Both the position numbers and the translations under genes were made by a program. Shown here piece after piece: positions 54,835 to 63,308 of a DNA stretch of 64,000 nucleotides. Below the pieces are notes generated by a model that saw only the letters and a list, made by a program, of their open reading frames with translations, was not told the DNA's origin and did not search any database. The DNA comes from Pseudomonas fluorescens (lineage in GTDB: Bacteria > Pseudomonadota > Gammaproteobacteria > Pseudomonadales > Pseudomonadaceae): NCBI RefSeq assembly GCF_902498185.1, contig NZ_CABVIX010000007.1:124001-188000 (forward strand), written 5' to 3'. Positions within the stretch are counted from its first letter, which is position 1, and each line of letters opens with the position of its first letter.

Positions 54835-56160
54835 TCAGCCAAGGCCGTATTTTTTCACTTTGTCGAACAGGGTGGTCTTTGCCATGCCTAGCTCCTGGCT
54901 GGCCTGGCTCAGGTTGCCGCCGGTACGTTGCAGGGCGTCGCTGAGCAGGTTGCGCTCGAACGCCTCGACCGCTTCAGCGAACCCCAGGCCCTGGCTGGTG
55001 CTGGCACCGGACTTCTTGAACGCGGGCAGGCCCAGGGCGTGGCGCTCGGCGACATTGCGCAACTCGCGCACATTGCCGGGCCAATCGTGGGCCATCAGCC
55101 GCGACAGGGTCTGGCTGTCGAGCTCGGGAGCTTCGCGGTCGAAGCGCAACGCCGATTGCTGCAGAAAATGCTCGAAGAGCTGCAATATGTCCTCGCGGCG
55201 CTCCCTGAGCGGCGGCAGTTCGAGCGTGACCACATTGAGGCGATAATACAGATCGCTGCGGAACTGCCCGCTCTGGCCGAGAGCGTCGAGGTCGGACTTG
55301 GTCGCGGCGATCACGCGGCAATCCACGGCGATGCTCTGGTTCGAGCCGAGGCGCTCCAGGGTGCGCTCCTGCAACACCCGCAGCAGTTTGATCTGCAGGT
55401 TGAGTGGCATGCTCTCGACCTCGTCGAGAAAAAGCGTACCGCCATTGGCGTGCTCGATCTTGCCGATGCGCCGCTTCCCAGCACCTGTGAAGGCATTGGC
55501 TTCGTGGCCGAAAATCTCGCTTTCGAACAGGTTCTCGGGCAGGCCACCACAGTTGAGCGCGACGAAGGGCTGGGCGTGGCGACGGCTGAAATCATGCAGG
55601 CAGCGGGCGACGAGTTCCTTGCCGGTGCCGGTTTCACCCTCGATCAGCACGTTGGCCGAGGTGTCCGCGACGTTGGCGATCAATTCGCGCAGGTTCTGCA
55701 TCGCCGGCGAGCGGCCAATGATCCGACCTTCAAGGCTGCTCTGGCCCGCCAGCTGGCGTCGCAAGGCAAGCACCTCGCGGGACAAGCCGCGCTGCTCAAG
55801 GGCGCGGCGCACTACCTCCACCAGACGCTCGGGAGAAAAGGGTTTTTCCATGAAGTCGTAGGCGCCGCTGCGCATGGCACCTACTGCCATGTCGATGTCG
55901 CCGTGCCCGGTGATCAGCACCACCGGCAGGCTGCGGTCGCGTGTCTTGAGGCGATTGAGCAGCTCGAGGCCGTCGATGCCCGGCAGCCGGATATCGCTGA
56001 CGATGATCCCGGCAAAGTCCTCCCCGATCCGCTCCAGGGCTTGTTCGGCGCTGCCGACGCCTTCGCAAGCGATGTCTTCCAGCGCCAGCGCCTGCTGGCA
56101 ACCGAGCAGCACATGCGGGTCGTCTTCCACGATCAGGACGGTGAGGGGCGCTTGGTTCAT
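54835..56160 (-). CDS. aauR: AauR, sigma54-dependent response regulator for acidic amino acid use
   Basis: The 441-residue NtrC-family activator has a receiver domain (phosphoacceptor Asp56 in VSDIRLP, KPF near 106-108). The AAA+ domain has Walker A GETGTGKE (175-182), Walker B GGTLFLDEVE and a sigma54-contact loop that reads NAFTGA (222-227) instead of the usual GAFTGA. A Fis-type HTH ends the protein (LSQASQELGMAKTTLFDKVKK). With AauS it activates aspartate/glutamate uptake genes in P. putida. The start at 56160 has GAGAGGA upstream. It is 13 bp after aauS. Confidence 0.92.
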   Translation of the reverse strand: MNQAPLTVLIVEDDPHVLLGCQQALALEDIACEGVGSAEQALERIGEDFAGIIVSDIRLPGIDGLELLNRLKTRDRSLPVVLITGHGDIDMAVGAMRSGAYDFMEKPFSPERLVEVVRRALEQRGLSREVLALRRQLAGQSSLEGRIIGRSPAMQNLRELIANVADTSANVLIEGETGTGKELVARCLHDFSRRHAQPFVALNCGGLPENLFESEIFGHEANAFTGAGKRRIGKIEHANGGTLFLDEVESMPLNLQIKLLRVLQERTLERLGSNQSIAVDCRVIAATKSDLDALGQSGQFRSDLYYRLNVVTLELPPLRERREDILQLFEHFLQQSALRFDREAPELDSQTLSRLMAHDWPGNVRELRNVAERHALGLPAFKKSGASTSQGLGFAEAVEAFERNLLSDALQRTGGNLSQASQELGMAKTTLFDKVKKYGLG

Positions 56161-56173
56161 GAATCCTCTCTGC

Positions 56174-58084
56174 TCATATTCGCTCGGACGCGTCCGCGGG
56201 GCGCGCAACCAGGGGCAGGGCGAGAACGAAGGCGGTACCGCCATTGGCGGGGTGCTCGACGCTCAGGGTGCCCTTTGCAGCGGCGGCCAGGCTTGCTGAC
56301 AGGGTCAGGCCCAGGCCCAGGCCGTGATCGCCCGGTTTGGTGGTGAAAAAAGGTTCGAACAGGTGCTTGCGGGCCTCGGCATCGATACCATGGCCGTTGT
56401 CGCGTACCCGCAGGCGGTACTTGTCGCCCTGAGGCTCGCCTTCGAGCCACAGTTCGGGCTGCGGCTGGGCCGCCATGGCGTCCAGGGCATTGCCGATCAG
56501 GTTGACCAGGATCTGCTCGAGACGGGTCTGATCGATTGCCAGCGGCTGGTCTTCGAAGTGGCTGTGCAGCTGCAGGCCGCAGCCGGCTACGCGGCTGGCC
56601 AGCACTTGCAGACTGGCATCCACCGCCTTGGCCAGCGACGCCTGACCGTGGTCGTCGCCACGCCGGGCAAAGGAACGCAGGCTGGCGGTGATCCGTCCCA
56701 TACGGTCGATCAGCTCGTTCATGGTGCGCAGGTTGGTGCTGGCAGTTTCAAGGGCGCCGCGCTCAAGAAAACGCACGGTATTGCCCGACAGAGTACGCAG
56801 CGCCGCCAGCGGCTGGTTGAGCTCGTGGGCAATGCTGGTGGACATCTGCCCGATGGCGGCCAGTTTGCCGGCCTGCACCAGCTCGTCCTGGGCATGGCGC
56901 AAGGTCTGCTCGGCATGTCGGCGTTCGCGGATCTGGCCCTTGAGACGGTCGTTGCTGGCGCGCAGGTCGGCGGTACGGTCGGCGATCTTGCGCTCCAGCT
57001 GACTGTTGGCTTCCTGCAGCGCTTCCCGGGCTGCCAGACGCGTGGCGAGCACCTTGCGCCGCTCGTTCCAGGCGATCAGCACGATGGCTAGCAGGGCAAA
57101 GGCCACCCCCACCAGCACGCCCTGCACCATGGATTCGCGGCGCAGGTCTTGCAGCGGCGTGAGCAAGGTGAAATGCCAGGGGGTATCGGCCAGGCGGCGA
57201 GTCTGCGCGAGATAGGCAACCTTGTGGTGCTTGCCCTTGTCGGTCTCGCTATTGGCCGGGAAGGTGAGCTTCTCGACGCCGTCCGCCAGGATTTCGCGGG
57301 CCAGGGGCTGCAGTTCGTTGAGCGGCCACCAGTAGTACTGCAGGCTGCGCGCCAGGCGCTCCTTGACTTGAGGGGTCAGCGCACGGACCGACTTGAGGCG
57401 CCGGGCCGGGTCGCTGGACAGGATGATGATGCCGTTCTCATCGCTGACAAAAGCTTCGAGGCGGGCTCGTTGCCAACGCTCTTCCAGCGTGTCGAGGCGC
57501 ACTTTGATGACCGCCACCCCGATGATCTTGCCGTGCTCTTCAAGGCCGTGGGCGAGGAAATAGCCGGCCTCGCCAGTGGTGCTGCCGATGCCATAGAAGC
57601 GTCCCGGCTGACCGCGCACGGCATCCTGGAAATAGGCACGGAACGACAGGTCTTCGCCCAGGAACGAATCGGCATCGCGCCAGTTGCTGGTGGCCTGTAC
57701 ACGGCCGCTGGTGTCGAGCACGAAGATGGCCCGGCTGCGGCTGCGTCGATTGAGGCCCTCGAGGTATTCGTTGACCGCCTGGCGGTGGGTGTCGTCGCTG
57801 CGGGTGAGGAGACTGGACACGCTGTCTTCGAGTTCGAGCAGGCTCGGCAGGTAGGTGTACTTGCTGATTTCGCTCTCGACAGTGCGCGCATGCAGCTCGA
57901 GCTGGCGCTCGCCGGTATCGCTCAAGGTGCGGATGCCGTTGTTCTCGCTGATCATGAAACCGACCACACCCAGGCCGACCATCAGCAGGATGATCAAGGG
58001 CGGCAGCAGCAGTTGGCGGATCAGACGGGGTTTCACGGCAAGGGCAGGCTGAGCTGGGCGAAAGAGTGCGGGGTCGCATTTCAT
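56174..58084 (-). CDS. aauS: AauS, DctB-like sensor histidine kinase
   Basis: The 636-residue membrane kinase has a first membrane segment (about 27-46), a large periplasmic double-Cache-like sensor domain (about 50-310, including RAYFQDAVRGQPGRFYGIGS), a second membrane segment (about 320-340) and a coiled linker. Its H-box is SIAHELNQPLAALR (His about 420), and its ATPase motifs are LVNLIGNALDAM, VRDNGHGID and LGLGLTLS. It is expected to sense acidic amino acids and phosphorylate AauR. The ATG at 58084 is preferred to the GTG just before it. Confidence 0.92.
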   Translation of the reverse strand: MKCDPALFRPAQPALAVKPRLIRQLLLPPLIILLMVGLGVVGFMISENNGIRTLSDTGERQLELHARTVESEISKYTYLPSLLELEDSVSSLLTRSDDTHRQAVNEYLEGLNRRSRSRAIFVLDTSGRVQATSNWRDADSFLGEDLSFRAYFQDAVRGQPGRFYGIGSTTGEAGYFLAHGLEEHGKIIGVAVIKVRLDTLEERWQRARLEAFVSDENGIIILSSDPARRLKSVRALTPQVKERLARSLQYYWWPLNELQPLAREILADGVEKLTFPANSETDKGKHHKVAYLAQTRRLADTPWHFTLLTPLQDLRRESMVQGVLVGVAFALLAIVLIAWNERRKVLATRLAAREALQEANSQLERKIADRTADLRASNDRLKGQIRERRHAEQTLRHAQDELVQAGKLAAIGQMSTSIAHELNQPLAALRTLSGNTVRFLERGALETASTNLRTMNELIDRMGRITASLRSFARRGDDHGQASLAKAVDASLQVLASRVAGCGLQLHSHFEDQPLAIDQTRLEQILVNLIGNALDAMAAQPQPELWLEGEPQGDKYRLRVRDNGHGIDAEARKHLFEPFFTTKPGDHGLGLGLTLSASLAAAAKGTLSVEHPANGGTAFVLALPLVARPADASERI

Positions 58085-58106
58085 CACAGTGGCCTTGTCG
58101 CGACCA

Positions 58107-58142
58107 GCGCCCGCTGCCCGGTCTTCACCGGACAGCGGGCGC
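58107..58142. repeat. Strong hairpin between aatP and aauS
   Basis: Arms GCGCCCGCTG (58107-58116) and CAGCGGGCGC (58133-58142) are perfect complements with an inner CCGG/CCGG stem, in the 68-bp gap between the transporter and the regulatory genes. No T-run follows on the minus strand. It probably attenuates or processes the transcript, giving lower aauSR than aat expression. Confidence 0.75.
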
Positions 58143-58152
58143 GTGTCATGTC

Positions 58153-58887
58153 TTAGTGTTGCAGAATCTTGCTGAGGAAGTGCTGGGTACGGGGATCGCG
58201 GGCGTTCTGGTCACCAAAGAATTGCTCCTTGGTACAGTCCTCGATGATGTTGCCCTTGTCCATGAAGATGACCCGGTTGGCCACTTTGCGCGCGAAACCC
58301 ATCTCGTGGGTCACGCACATCATGGTCATGCCCTCGTGCGCCAGTTCCACCATGACATCGAGTACCTCGCTGACCATCTCGGGATCGAGCGCCGAGGTCG
58401 GCTCGTCGAACAGCATGACAATCGGGTCCATGGACAGCGCACGGGCAATCGCTACCCGTTGTTGCTGGCCGCCCGACAGTTGGCCAGGGTGTTTTTTCGC
58501 CTGGCTGCTCAAGCCGACGCGTTCCAGCAGAGCCAGGCCCTTCTTCGTCGCTTCGGCCTCGCTGCGGCCCAGCACCTTGCGCTGGGCAATGGTCAGGTTC
58601 TCGGTGATGGTCAGGTGCGGGAACAGCTCGAAGTGCTGGAACACCATGCCGACGCGCGAGCGCAACTTGGGTAGATTGGTCTTCGGGTCGGCAATCGAGG
58701 TGCCATCGACCACGATGTCGCCTTTCTGGAACGGCTCCAGGGCGTTGACGCACTTGATCAGCGTCGACTTGCCTGACCCGGACGGACCGCAGACCACCAC
58801 CACCTCGCCCTTCTTCACCTCGGTATTGCAGTCGGTCAGTACCTGAAAGTCGCCGTACCACTTGTTCACGTTCTTGATGGAAATCAT
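58153..58887 (-). CDS. aatP: AatP, acidic amino acid ABC transporter ATPase
   Basis: This 244-residue ABC ATPase has Walker [10 protein letters not shown], signature LSGGQQQR, Walker [14 protein letters not shown] and H-loop VTHEM. It powers AatQM-mediated uptake of glutamate and aspartate (GltL type). The start at 58887 ([12 protein letters not shown]) has AGGAT upstream and overlaps the aatM stop by 4 bp; a long frame extension reads into aatM and is not used. Confidence 0.94.
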   Translation of the reverse strand: MISIKNVNKWYGDFQVLTDCNTEVKKGEVVVVCGPSGSGKSTLIKCVNALEPFQKGDIVVDGTSIADPKTNLPKLRSRVGMVFQHFELFPHLTITENLTIAQRKVLGRSEAEATKKGLALLERVGLSSQAKKHPGQLSGGQQQRVAIARALSMDPIVMLFDEPTSALDPEMVSEVLDVMVELAHEGMTMMCVTHEMGFARKVANRVIFMDKGNIIEDCTKEQFFGDQNARDPRTQHFLSKILQH

Positions 58888-59558
58888 ACGGTGATCCTTT
58901 TCTGCAGACGCTTGACCAGCCACGAAGCGGAGAAGCTGATGAGGAAATACATGACCCCGGCGAACACCAGGAACTCGTTCGAGCGCCCGATGATGTCGCC
59001 ACTGGCGCGTGCCGAGTTGAGGAAGTCGACCAGGCCCACGGTGTAGACCAGCGAGGTGTCCTGGAACAGGATGATGCTCTGCTGCAGCAACAGCGGGGTC
59101 ATCTTGCGAAAGGCCTGGGGCAGGATGATCAGGCGCATGGTCTGGCCGTAGGTCATGCCCAGGGCCTGGGCGGCGCCCATCTGGCCCTTGGAGATCGCTT
59201 GCACGCCTGCACGGACGATTTCGCAGAAGTACGCCGCCTCGAACATCATGAAGGCGACCACGCACGAGGTGAACGCGCCTACCGGCGTGTCTTCACCGGT
59301 GATCCAGCGCAGCACGAACGGCACCGCCAGGTAGAACCAGGTGATGACCAGCAGCAACGGGATCGAGCGGAAGTAGTTGACGTAGGCGCCCGCGATCCTC
59401 GACATCAGCTTGCTCGACGAGAGGCGCATCAGGGCCAGGATCGTGCCCAGCACGATACCGCCCACGATGCCCATCACCATCAGCTGCAGGGTCATGACCA
59501 TGCCGTTCCACAGTGCGGGCAGGGCAGGGATGATGCCAGTGAAGTCCATGTCCATCAT
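58884..59558 (-). CDS. aatM: AatM, acidic amino acid ABC transporter permease
   Basis: The 224-residue permease has five predicted membrane segments and the EAA loop ([23 protein letters not shown]) contacting the ATPase. It forms the channel with AatQ (GltK type). Both ends overlap neighbours by 4 bp (aatQ and aatP), showing translational coupling through the operon. Confidence 0.93.
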   Translation of the reverse strand: MMDMDFTGIIPALPALWNGMVMTLQLMVMGIVGGIVLGTILALMRLSSSKLMSRIAGAYVNYFRSIPLLLVITWFYLAVPFVLRWITGEDTPVGAFTSCVVAFMMFEAAYFCEIVRAGVQAISKGQMGAAQALGMTYGQTMRLIILPQAFRKMTPLLLQQSIILFQDTSLVYTVGLVDFLNSARASGDIIGRSNEFLVFAGVMYFLISFSASWLVKRLQKRITV

Positions 59559-60301
59559 TTACCTCCCACGGAGATCAGGCCGGGAACCGCGACCTTCTTC
59601 TCGACCATGCGCATCAACAGCATCAGGCTCATGTTGAGGGTGAAGTAGATCAGCGTGGCCAAGGTAAAGGCCTCGAACAGGTTGGCGGAAAACTCGGCGG
59701 TCTGCTTGGTCTGGGCCAACAGCTCCATCAGGCCGATCAGCGAGGCGACCGATGAGTTCTTGAAGACGTTGAGAAATTCGGAGGTCAGCGGTGGAATGAT
59801 GATCCGGTAGGCTTGCGGCAGCAGCACGTTGGTGTAGATCTGCGGCAGGCTGAAGCCCATGGCGCGTGCGGCGGACTCCTGGCCGCGGGGCAGCGCCTGG
59901 ATGCCGGTGCGCACCTGTTCGCAGACACGGGCCGCGGTGAACAGGCCCAGGCAGACGACCACGCTGATCAGCGCCGAGGTGGTCGGGTTGAGGTCTTGCT
60001 TGAACCATTCCTGCAGCCCCTCGGGCAGCAGGTCCGGCACCAGGAAGTACCAGATGAACAGCTGCACCAGCAGTGGCACGTTGCGGAACAGCTCCACATA
60101 GGCGGTGGCAATACCCGACACCAGGCGGTTGGGCACGGTCCGCATGACGCCCAGCACCGAGCCCAGCAGCAGGGCAATGATCCAGGCGCAGATGGCAATG
60201 GCGATGGTCCAGCCCAGGCCGGTGATATACCAGTCCAGGTAGGTTTCGTCGCCGACGCCGGTGGACTTGAAGAACACGCCCCAGTCCCAGTTGTAATTCA
60301 T
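59555..60301 (-). CDS. aatQ: AatQ, acidic amino acid ABC transporter permease
   Basis: The 248-residue permease of the GltJ type has an N-terminal aromatic segment (NYNWDWGVFFKSTG), five membrane segments and the EAA loop (ESAARAMGFSLPQIYTNVLL). The start at 60301 has a G-rich ribosome site. It is separated from aatJ by a 95-bp gap with a hairpin, and overlaps aatM by 4 bp. Confidence 0.93.
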   Translation of the reverse strand: MNYNWDWGVFFKSTGVGDETYLDWYITGLGWTIAIAICAWIIALLLGSVLGVMRTVPNRLVSGIATAYVELFRNVPLLVQLFIWYFLVPDLLPEGLQEWFKQDLNPTTSALISVVVCLGLFTAARVCEQVRTGIQALPRGQESAARAMGFSLPQIYTNVLLPQAYRIIIPPLTSEFLNVFKNSSVASLIGLMELLAQTKQTAEFSANLFEAFTLATLIYFTLNMSLMLLMRMVEKKVAVPGLISVGGK

Positions 60302-60339
60302 CGGGATTTCCCCCCAGTTGTTCCACGGGCACCTTCGAG

Positions 60340-60368
60340 CATCCAAGGGCGGTAGCCGCCCTCGGATG
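60340..60368. repeat. Hairpin between aatJ and aatQ
   Basis: CATCC-aa-GGGCGG-tag-CCGCCC-tc-GGATG forms a two-part stem in the gap between the binding-protein and permease genes. It would stabilise the aatJ mRNA 3' end and reduce read-through, so the binding protein exceeds the permeases. There is no T-run. Confidence 0.75.
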
Positions 60369-60396
60369 AAAGGTTAGACACTAACGAGGCTGCGGG

Positions 60397-61311
60397 TCAG
60401 GACTTCTTGTCGTCTGCCGCTTTGTCGGTGGGGTTGGCAATCAGTTCCTTGAGCTCGTTGCTCATCGGGAAGTTGAGGTTCAGGCCTTTGGGGGGGACGG
60501 GCTGGGTGAACCACTTGTCGTAGATCTTGTTGATCTCGCCCGACTTGTACAACGCGACGATGGCGTCATCAACTGCCTTCTTGAACGGCGCATCACCCTT
60601 GCGCACCATGCAGCCATAGATCTCGTATGACTGTGGCGTACCGGTCACGGCCCAGTCGCCCGGTTTCTTGGCCTTGGCCATTTCGCCGGCAAGCAGCGCA
60701 TCATCCATCATGAAGGCCACGGCGCGACCCGATTCGAGCATCTGGAAGGACTCGCCATGGTCCTTGGCCGAGATGACGTTCATCTTCATCTGCTTGTCGG
60801 CGTTCATGGCTTTGAGCAGGCGCTCGGAGGTGGTGCCGGCGGTGGTCACCACGTTCTTGCCGGCCAGGTCCGGGAAGTCCTTGTACTTGGAATCCTTCTT
60901 GGCCAGCAGGCGTGTGCCTACCTCGAAGATACCGACCGAGAAGTCGACCTGCTGCTGGCGCTCGACGTTGTTGGTGGTGGAGCCGCACTCGACGTCGACG
61001 GTACCGTTCTGCACCAGCGGAATACGGGTCTGCGAGGTGACCAGGTTGTAGCGGACCTTGAGCTCAGGGGCGTCGAGCTGCTTCTTCAGGTGCTCGACAA
61101 CGGCGACCTGAATGTCATGGGAATAGCCCACGGGCTTACCCGAAGCATCGGCGATGTAGGAAAACGGAATGGAAGAGTCTCGGTGCCCCAGGGTGATGGT
61201 GCCCGAATCCTTGACCTTCTTGAGGGTGCCGGTCAGCTCTTCGGCCATGACTGGCGAACTGATGACGGCAGCCGCGATGGCGGCGCCCAACAGGTGACGA
61301 ACGATACGCAT
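60397..61311 (-). CDS. aatJ: AatJ, periplasmic glutamate/aspartate-binding protein
   Basis: The 304-residue protein has a signal peptide (about 1-23, ending VMA) and the GltI-type fold: DSGTITLGHRDSSIPFSY, VDVECGSTTNNVERQQQVDF and GEINKIYDKWF. It captures acidic amino acids for AatQMP. The ATG at 61311 has GAGG 8 nt upstream; a TTG just before it is not used. It is the first gene of the operon, with a sigma54 promoter about 100 bp upstream. Confidence 0.94.
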   Translation of the reverse strand: MRIVRHLLGAAIAAAVISSPVMAEELTGTLKKVKDSGTITLGHRDSSIPFSYIADASGKPVGYSHDIQVAVVEHLKKQLDAPELKVRYNLVTSQTRIPLVQNGTVDVECGSTTNNVERQQQVDFSVGIFEVGTRLLAKKDSKYKDFPDLAGKNVVTTAGTTSERLLKAMNADKQMKMNVISAKDHGESFQMLESGRAVAFMMDDALLAGEMAKAKKPGDWAVTGTPQSYEIYGCMVRKGDAPFKKAVDDAIVALYKSGEINKIYDKWFTQPVPPKGLNLNFPMSNELKELIANPTDKAADDKKS

Positions 61312-61413
61312 CAAATTTTCCTCGACGTTTGTTTTTTTTATGGAGCCGTTGGCGGACTCTTTCGTTCAACGAACACAGCCTGAAGCGGTGATGTATTCGG
61401 GTAAACAGTGTAG

Positions 61414-61429
61414 AGCATGAGTCGTGCCA
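61414..61429 (-). promoter_or_regulatory. Sigma54 promoter of aatJ
   Basis: On the minus strand TGGCACG-ACTC-ATGCT fits the -24/-12 consensus TGGCACG-N4-TTGCW with one mismatch. It lies about 105 bp before the aatJ start. A sigma54 promoter is what the NtrC-type activator AauR requires. Confidence 0.8.
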
Positions 61430-61506
61430 AGCCCTGGCATCGATCATAACGCCGTGCAAAGGCTGGGGATCAAGGTTTCATGAAGGTTTTGTGAGGCGAG
61501 GATTTG

Positions 61507-61551
61507 TCCGGGATTCCGAACGGATGGCCAGTGGCCATCCGGGAATCCGAA
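61507..61551. promoter_or_regulatory. Two candidate AauR-binding boxes
   Basis: TCCGG-GATT-CCGAA (61507-61520) and TCCGG-GAAT-CCGAA (61538-61551) each differ by one base from the AauR motif I recall, TTCGG-N4-CCGAA. They are 31 bp apart, three helical turns, and about 85 and 115 bp upstream of the sigma54 promoter, a classic enhancer position. The same segment forms two perfect 10-bp palindromes (61521-61541 and 61539-61562), so it may also end the glpD transcript. Confidence 0.65.
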
Positions 61552-61597
61552 TGGATTCCCGGACTGATCATGTACAGGGATGACTTCGGTCCGTGGC

Positions 61598-63124
61598 TCA
61601 GGCAGCCTTTTGACGCTTCAGCTGCTGCAGATAATCGCGCAGTGCCTGTTTCTCGGCATCAGTGGTGAACAACCCAAGCTTGCTGCGGCGCCAGAGGATG
61701 TCGTCGGCTCCCACTGCCCATTCCTGCTCGCGCAGGTAATCCACTTCGCGGGTGAATAGCCCGCCGCCAATGGCCTGACCGAGGTCGTCGGGACCCTGAA
61801 CGCCTTCGAGCAGGTTCCATACGCGACTGCCGTAGGTCTGCGCCCAGCGGCGGGCGATGTCGACCGGCAACCAGCCGCAGCGGGCCAGAATGGCGTCGAC
61901 CAGTGCGGGTACGCTGGACATCTGCTCGCCCCCAGGCAACGGCGCGCTGGCCGTCCAGCTGCCACGCATCTGGGCGAAGAACGGCTTGAGCTCGGCCATC
62001 GCCGACTCGGCCAGCTTGCGGTAGGTGGTCAGCTTGCCGCCGAAAACCGACAGCAGCGGTGCTTGGCCTTGGCTGGCGGACAACGCGAGGGTGTAGTCGC
62101 GGGTTACCGCCGAAGGGTTGTCCGATTCGTCGTTGCACAGCGGCCGCACGCCAGAATAGGTGTGCACGATGTCGGCGCGGCTGAGCTGATGATTGAAGTG
62201 CTCGTTGACCACCTTGAGAATGTAGTCGGTCTCCACATCGGTGATCGCTACCTTGGCCGGGTCACCGGTGTACTCGCGGTCCGTAGTCCCGATAAGGGTA
62301 AAACGATCGAGGTAGGGAATCGCGAACACGATGCGTTGGTCTTCGTTCTGCAGGATGTAGGCATGCTCGCCCTCGTACAGACGCGGCACGATCAGGTGGC
62401 TGCCCTGGATCAGGCGGATACCGTATGGCGCATCGAGCTGCAGGTCATCCTTGATGAAGCTGGCGACCCATGGGCCCGCCGCATTGACCAGGGCACGTGC
62501 CCGAATGCTTTGACGGCCGCCGTCGGGATGCTCCAGCTCCACCTGCCACAGACCATCGACGCGCTTGGCGCTCAGGCAGCGTGTACGGGTTCGAACATGC
62601 GCGCCGTGCTCTCGGGCAGCCATGGCGTTTACCACCACGAGACGGGCGTCATCCACGGCGCAGTCGGCATACTCGAAGCCATGGGTGATGGCCGGCTTGA
62701 GCGGGTTGCCAGGGCCGAAACGCAGGCCGCGCGAGGCACCCAGCTGCTTGCGCTTGCCCAGGTGATCATAGAGAAACAGGCCGGCGCGGATCATCCAGCC
62801 CGGACGCAGGTGCGGGCGGTGGGGCAGCACGAAGCGCATCGGCTTGACGATGTGCGGGGCCTTGGCCAGCAATACTTCTCGCTCGGCCAGCGCTTCACGC
62901 ACCAGGCGGAATTCATAGTGCTCCAGGTAGCGCAGGCCGCCGTGGATCAGCTTGCTGCTGGCCGAGGAGGTGTGGCTGGCCAGGTCATCCTTTTCGCAAA
63001 GGAATACCGACAGGCCGCGCCCGGCTGCGTCAGCGGCAATGCCAACGCCATTGATGCCCCCGCCAATCACGGCAAGGTCATAGCAGTCGGCAAGGGGCGG
63101 CTGGGACGAAGTAGGCTGGGACAC
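61598..63124 (-). CDS. glpD: Aerobic glycerol-3-phosphate dehydrogenase
   Basis: GlpD oxidises glycerol 3-phosphate to dihydroxyacetone phosphate at the inner membrane and feeds electrons to quinone. The 508-residue flavoprotein has the FAD motif DLAVIGGGINGVGIA and the GlpD segments SKLIHGGLRYLE and LIGTTDREYTGDP, then GGKLTTYRKLAE. The start is GTG at 63124, supported by AGGAGG 8 nt upstream. It follows glpR with a 184-bp gap that holds GlpR operators. Confidence 0.96.
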   Translation of the reverse strand: MSQPTSSQPPLADCYDLAVIGGGINGVGIAADAAGRGLSVFLCEKDDLASHTSSASSKLIHGGLRYLEHYEFRLVREALAEREVLLAKAPHIVKPMRFVLPHRPHLRPGWMIRAGLFLYDHLGKRKQLGASRGLRFGPGNPLKPAITHGFEYADCAVDDARLVVVNAMAAREHGAHVRTRTRCLSAKRVDGLWQVELEHPDGGRQSIRARALVNAAGPWVASFIKDDLQLDAPYGIRLIQGSHLIVPRLYEGEHAYILQNEDQRIVFAIPYLDRFTLIGTTDREYTGDPAKVAITDVETDYILKVVNEHFNHQLSRADIVHTYSGVRPLCNDESDNPSAVTRDYTLALSASQGQAPLLSVFGGKLTTYRKLAESAMAELKPFFAQMRGSWTASAPLPGGEQMSSVPALVDAILARCGWLPVDIARRWAQTYGSRVWNLLEGVQGPDDLGQAIGGGLFTREVDYLREQEWAVGADDILWRRSKLGLFTTDAEKQALRDYLQQLKRQKAA

Positions 63125-63158
63125 GGCAAGGCCTCCTGAGGCATTTCACATCGAATAT

Positions 63159-63172
63159 GAACATCAATGTTC
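63159..63172. promoter_or_regulatory. GlpR operator proximal to glpD
   Basis: GAACAT-CA-ATGTTC is a perfect inverted repeat within TATGAACATCAATGTTCGTT, very similar to E. coli GlpR operators built on ATGTTCG half-sites. It lies about 35-50 bp upstream of the glpD start. Confidence 0.7.
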
Positions 63173-63251
63173 GTTTCCGAAAATACTAGCGCAATGCACA
63201 GGCAGTAGCCAGTCCGATCCCATAGAAAATACTGATCGGATGACAAGGTAT

Positions 63252-63269
63252 CGAACATTACCGAACATC
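63252..63269. promoter_or_regulatory. Second GlpR half-site pair upstream of glpD
   Basis: CGAACATT (63252-63259) and CGAACATC (63262-63269) are direct repeats 10 bp apart and match the GlpR half-site. With the proximal dyad they give four half-sites, suggesting cooperative repression of glpD. Confidence 0.6.
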
Positions 63270-63308
63270 AAGCGACGCCACTGCAACCAATGGCGTGCCA
63301 AGGACCAG

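Noticed and set aside
61539..61562. Classic rho-independent terminator of glpD
   Set aside because: The stem is strong but lacks a T-run; its sequence fits AauR boxes upstream of aatJ better.
63275..63296. Terminator of glpR
   Set aside because: A 6-bp inverted repeat ACGCCA/TGGCGT exists, but the loop is 10 nt and no T-run follows.
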